Source: CAIOSQ01 sp044359885
Lineage (GTDB): Bacteria; Pseudomonadota; Alphaproteobacteria; CACIAM-22H2
Direction of reading: 5' to 3'
Length of the DNA: 7,430 bases
Assembly (NCBI GenBank): GCA_044359885.1
Contig: JBIKLI010000222.1
Coordinates: 1-7,430, forward strand
Shown: one piece after another, positions 5,311 through 7,430 of the stretch
Position numbering within the stretch: position 1 is the stretch's first letter
Layout of the letters: every line of letters starts with the position of its first letter
Notes under the pieces: generated by a model
Seen by the model: only the letters and a program-made list of their open reading frames with translations
Told to the model about the DNA's origin: nothing
The model's database searches: none
Translations under genes and position numbers: made by a program

Positions 5311-7017
5311 ATGATCGTCAGCGACAGCATCGCCACCCGCAGCGAGGTGGCCGGTACGCGCGGCGTCGTCGCCGGCGGGCACGCCGACGAGGCGGCTGCG
5401 GGCATCGCGATGATCGAGGCCGGCGGCAACGCGATCGATGCGCTGGTCGCAGCCGCCTTCGTCGGCTTCGTGGTCGAACCGGCATCCTGTGGCCTGGGCG
5501 GCTATGGACGTCTATCGGTCTGGCTCGGCGGCGCGCGGCGCTTCCTGACATTCGATCACTATGTCCGCGCGCCGGCCGCGGCGCGGCCCGACATGTTCGC
5601 GATCGATCCGTCGAAGCCGATGAAGTATTACGGATTCCCGCATACGCTGGGGATGCGCGCCGAGGAAGGCCCGCTGGCGCCCGCGGTTCCCGGCGCGGTC
5701 GCCGGGCTATGCGACGCCCACGCGATGTTCGGCCGGCTGCCGCTGGCGCAGGTGGTGGAGCCCGCGATCGCCGCCGCTGAAGCCGGGATCCCCGTCACCT
5801 GGTCGTTGCAACTGACCATAGCCGACCGTCTGGCGAAGATCCGGGAGCTGCCGGAGATCGCGCGCTGGCTGCTGCGCGGCGGTCTGCCGCCCAAGGCCGC
5901 GGGCCCGGTCGGCGCCGGCGACCGGCTCGACGGCACCGACCTGGCACGGACCCTCCGGCGCATCGCCGAACACGGGAAACGTGGCTTCTACGAGGGCCCG
6001 GTCGCGGCCGCGATCGAGCGCGCCTGCGTCGGCGGCGGCGGAATCCTGACAGCCGCCGATCTGGCGAGGTATCGCACGCGCATCCTGGAGGAACAGCCGG
6101 GTCGCTATCGTGGCCTGGACTACGTCACCGCCTACGACCAGGTCGCCTACGAGGCGCTCAACATCCTCGATCACTTCGATCTGGCGGCGATGGGTCGCGA
6201 CAGCCTGGGCTTCCGTCACCTGGTCGCGGAGGCGCTGGCCTGCGGCTTCGTCGACAGCATGACGCATTACGGCGATCCCGATTTCGAGACCAGCCCGGTC
6301 GAAGGCCTGGCCAGCCCGGCTTTCGGCCGGATGCGTGCCGCCGGACTGTCGATCGACCGCGCCCTGCCGCGGCCGGTGCGCCCGCAAGATCCCTGGCCCT
6401 TCGATGCGGCAGCGCCACGACCGGCGCGGGTTCGCGACGAACCCGGCCAGGCGCGGCTGGAGGGCACCAGCCAGATGGCCTCGGCCGATGCCGAGGGCAA
6501 CATGTGCGCGCTGATCACCAGCCTGACCAGCGGCTTCGGCTCGCTCGTCCTGGCGCCTGGGACCGGCGTCGTCCTGAACAACGCGATGCAGAATTTCGAC
6601 CCGCGCCCCGATCAGGCGAATTGCATCCGGCCAGGCAAGATGCCGATCTTCGCCGCGCCGTCGCTGGTCGCCGCGAAGGATGGCCGTGCGGTCTTCGCCG
6701 GCTGCGGGTCGGGCGGCTATCGCATCGCGACCGGTGTTCTGCATGCCTTCCTGCACGCAGTCGATTTCGGCCTCGGGCCGCAGGCGGCCGTGGACGCGCC
6801 GCGCGTCCACTGCCAGGGACACGAGACCCATGTCGATCCGCGCATCCCGGAAACGCTGCGCGCGGGCCTTGCGCGGCTGGGGCACGCCGTCGTCGTCCAG
6901 GGCGAGACACCGGGCGTCAACGCCTATGGCCGCGTCAACGCGATCCTGGCCGGCGACGACGGGACGCTCCGCGCCGGCACTGGCCCCGCCTGGGGCACGG
7001 CCGCCGCTTCATGCTGA
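5311..7017 (+). CDS. Gamma-glutamyltransferase-family Ntn hydrolase (first of tandem pair)
   Basis: 568-residue member of the GGT family, whose precursors cut themselves to expose a threonine nucleophile. The start ATG at 5311 has GAGGAG six bases upstream. The open frame extends further back only through the permease fragment. There is no signal peptide, so it is probably cytoplasmic, unlike periplasmic E. coli Ggt. The large-subunit part includes GGNAIDALVAAAF (38-50) and GLGGYGRLSV (61-70). The small subunit should begin at Thr386 (GTSQMASADAEGN), followed by FGSLVLAPGTGVVLNNAM (409-426) and GCGSGGYRI. By ungapped comparison with E. coli Ggt, Thr391 corresponds to Thr386. The substrate-holding residues differ: Arg114 becomes Tyr84, Asn411 becomes Thr406, Gln430 becomes Ala425 and Asp433 becomes Asn428. 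Self-processing is plausible, but gamma-glutamyl specificity is doubtful. Its stop overlaps the start of a paralogue. Confidence 0.92.
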   Translation: MIVSDSIATRSEVAGTRGVVAGGHADEAAAGIAMIEAGGNAIDALVAAAFVGFVVEPASCGLGGYGRLSVWLGGARRFLTFDHYVRAPAAARPDMFAIDPSKPMKYYGFPHTLGMRAEEGPLAPAVPGAVAGLCDAHAMFGRLPLAQVVEPAIAAAEAGIPVTWSLQLTIADRLAKIRELPEIARWLLRGGLPPKAAGPVGAGDRLDGTDLARTLRRIAEHGKRGFYEGPVAAAIERACVGGGGILTAADLARYRTRILEEQPGRYRGLDYVTAYDQVAYEALNILDHFDLAAMGRDSLGFRHLVAEALACGFVDSMTHYGDPDFETSPVEGLASPAFGRMRAAGLSIDRALPRPVRPQDPWPFDAAAPRPARVRDEPGQARLEGTSQMASADAEGNMCALITSLTSGFGSLVLAPGTGVVLNNAMQNFDPRPDQANCIRPGKMPIFAAPSLVAAKDGRAVFAGCGSGGYRIATGVLHAFLHAVDFGLGPQAAVDAPRVHCQGHETHVDPRIPETLRAGLARLGHAVVVQGETPGVNAYGRVNAILAGDDGTLRAGTGPAWGTAAASC

Positions 7018-7430
7018 CGATGCGCCCCGGTGCCGTCGCGACGAGCCGCACGCCGATCGCCGGCCGGCGCGGCGCCGTCGCGTCCGGCCACCCGCTTTCC
7101 GCGCAGATCGGCATCGAGGCCATCCGGCGTGGCGGCTCGGCGATCGACGCGGCGATCGCGGCGGCCTTCGCGTCCTTCGTCGTCGAGCCCAGGATGTGCG
7201 GCGTCGGCGGTCACGGGCGCATGTCGCTCCACATCGCCGCGCGCGACCTGACGATCGGCATCGACCATTTCGTCCGCGCACCCCGCGCGGCGACACCGGA
7301 CATTTATTCGGCCGCGCTGGCCCGCCAGCCCGGCGGCGGCGCGGCGGGCACGATCCACGACACCGGCCATCTCGCCGTCGGGATTCCCGGCGCGGTCGCC
7401 GGGCTCTGGGAGGCGCATCGGCGCTTCGGC
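7011..7430 (+). CDS. Gamma-glutamyltransferase-family protein (second of tandem pair, 3' cut by window)
   Basis: The first 140 residues of a second GGT-family protein; the gene continues past the right edge. It starts with ATGCTGA, in which ATG 7011-7013 precedes and overlaps the TGA (7015-7017) of the preceding gene. An in-frame ATG at 7020 is the alternative start. Neither has a clear ribosome-binding site, which suggests translational coupling. It has no signal peptide. It parallels its neighbour through GGSAIDAAIAAAFASFVVEP (41-60), CGVGGHGRMSLHI (63-75), DHFVRAP (85-91) and GIPGAVAGLWEAHRRFG at the edge. The catalytic small-subunit region is outside the window, so activity cannot be judged. 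Like its neighbour it lacks the Arg that binds the glutamyl carboxylate in E. coli Ggt (Phe87 at that place). Confidence 0.9.
   Translation, partial: MLTMRPGAVATSRTPIAGRRGAVASGHPLSAQIGIEAIRRGGSAIDAAIAAAFASFVVEPRMCGVGGHGRMSLHIAARDLTIGIDHFVRAPRAATPDIYSAALARQPGGGAAGTIHDTGHLAVGIPGAVAGLWEAHRRFG

Noticed and set aside
4045..5382. A 445-codon minus-strand open frame overlapping the binding-protein pseudogene
   Set aside because: The SBP similarity lies in a neighbouring frame; this one gives low-complexity Arg/Asp-rich sequence without family motifs.
3036..5780. A very long plus-strand open frame (914 codons) across the dehydrogenase, the scar and the start of the GGT gene
   Set aside because: It is out of frame with the recognisable dehydrogenase, permease fragment and GGT gene. 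It is Arg/Gly/Ala/Pro-rich with no domain-like pattern, typical of an open shadow frame in GC-rich DNA.
5707..6885. A 392-codon minus-strand open frame antisense to the GGT gene
   Set aside because: It is antisense to a well-supported gene, has biased composition, and shows no ribosome-binding site or motif.

Overview
This is a high-GC window (roughly two-thirds G+C by eye) with compact, partly overlapping genes. The protein families and codon use suggest an alphaproteobacterium, but I cannot name a genus. No RNA gene, CRISPR array, transposase or insertion sequence was recognised.

Left part (1-2911, minus strand): an intact peptide/nickel-type ABC importer operon read right to left. A promoter (about 2883-2911) overlaps a strong palindromic operator (2852-2869). 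It is followed by the gene for a secreted family-5 solute-binding protein (1103-2758), a perfect-stem intergenic hairpin (1055-1098), a DppB/OppB-type permease (62-1033), and the first codons of a DppC/OppC-type permease running off the left edge. The ATPase genes are not in view and presumably lie further left.

Middle (3136-3948, plus strand): a divergently transcribed NAD-dependent sugar epimerase/dehydrogenase-like protein (extended SDR, closest in flavour to uronate dehydrogenase).

Scar (about 3985-5260): the remains of a second, different ABC importer. A minus-strand solute-binding-protein pseudogene has lost its N-terminal part and carries an in-frame TGA and an internal deletion with a frame change. 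It abuts, near 4980, a plus-strand 3' fragment of a DppB-type permease that has lost its 5' two-thirds. The two truncated 5' sides meet in opposite orientation, which points to an inversion combined with deletions.

Right part (5311-7430, plus strand): two tandem paralogous gamma-glutamyltransferase-family genes overlapping by 7 bases, the second cut by the window edge. Neither has a signal peptide. The first keeps the nucleophilic threonine but differs from the E. coli enzyme at most of the residues that hold the gamma-glutamyl group, and the second shows the same change at the one such site visible. They are probably Ntn-type hydrolases with another substrate.

The combined picture is an accessory uptake-and-catabolism locus: an importer, an NAD-dependent oxidoreductase and intracellular GGT-like hydrolases. 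A second importer, probably once the partner of the GGT-like genes, has been destroyed by rearrangement.
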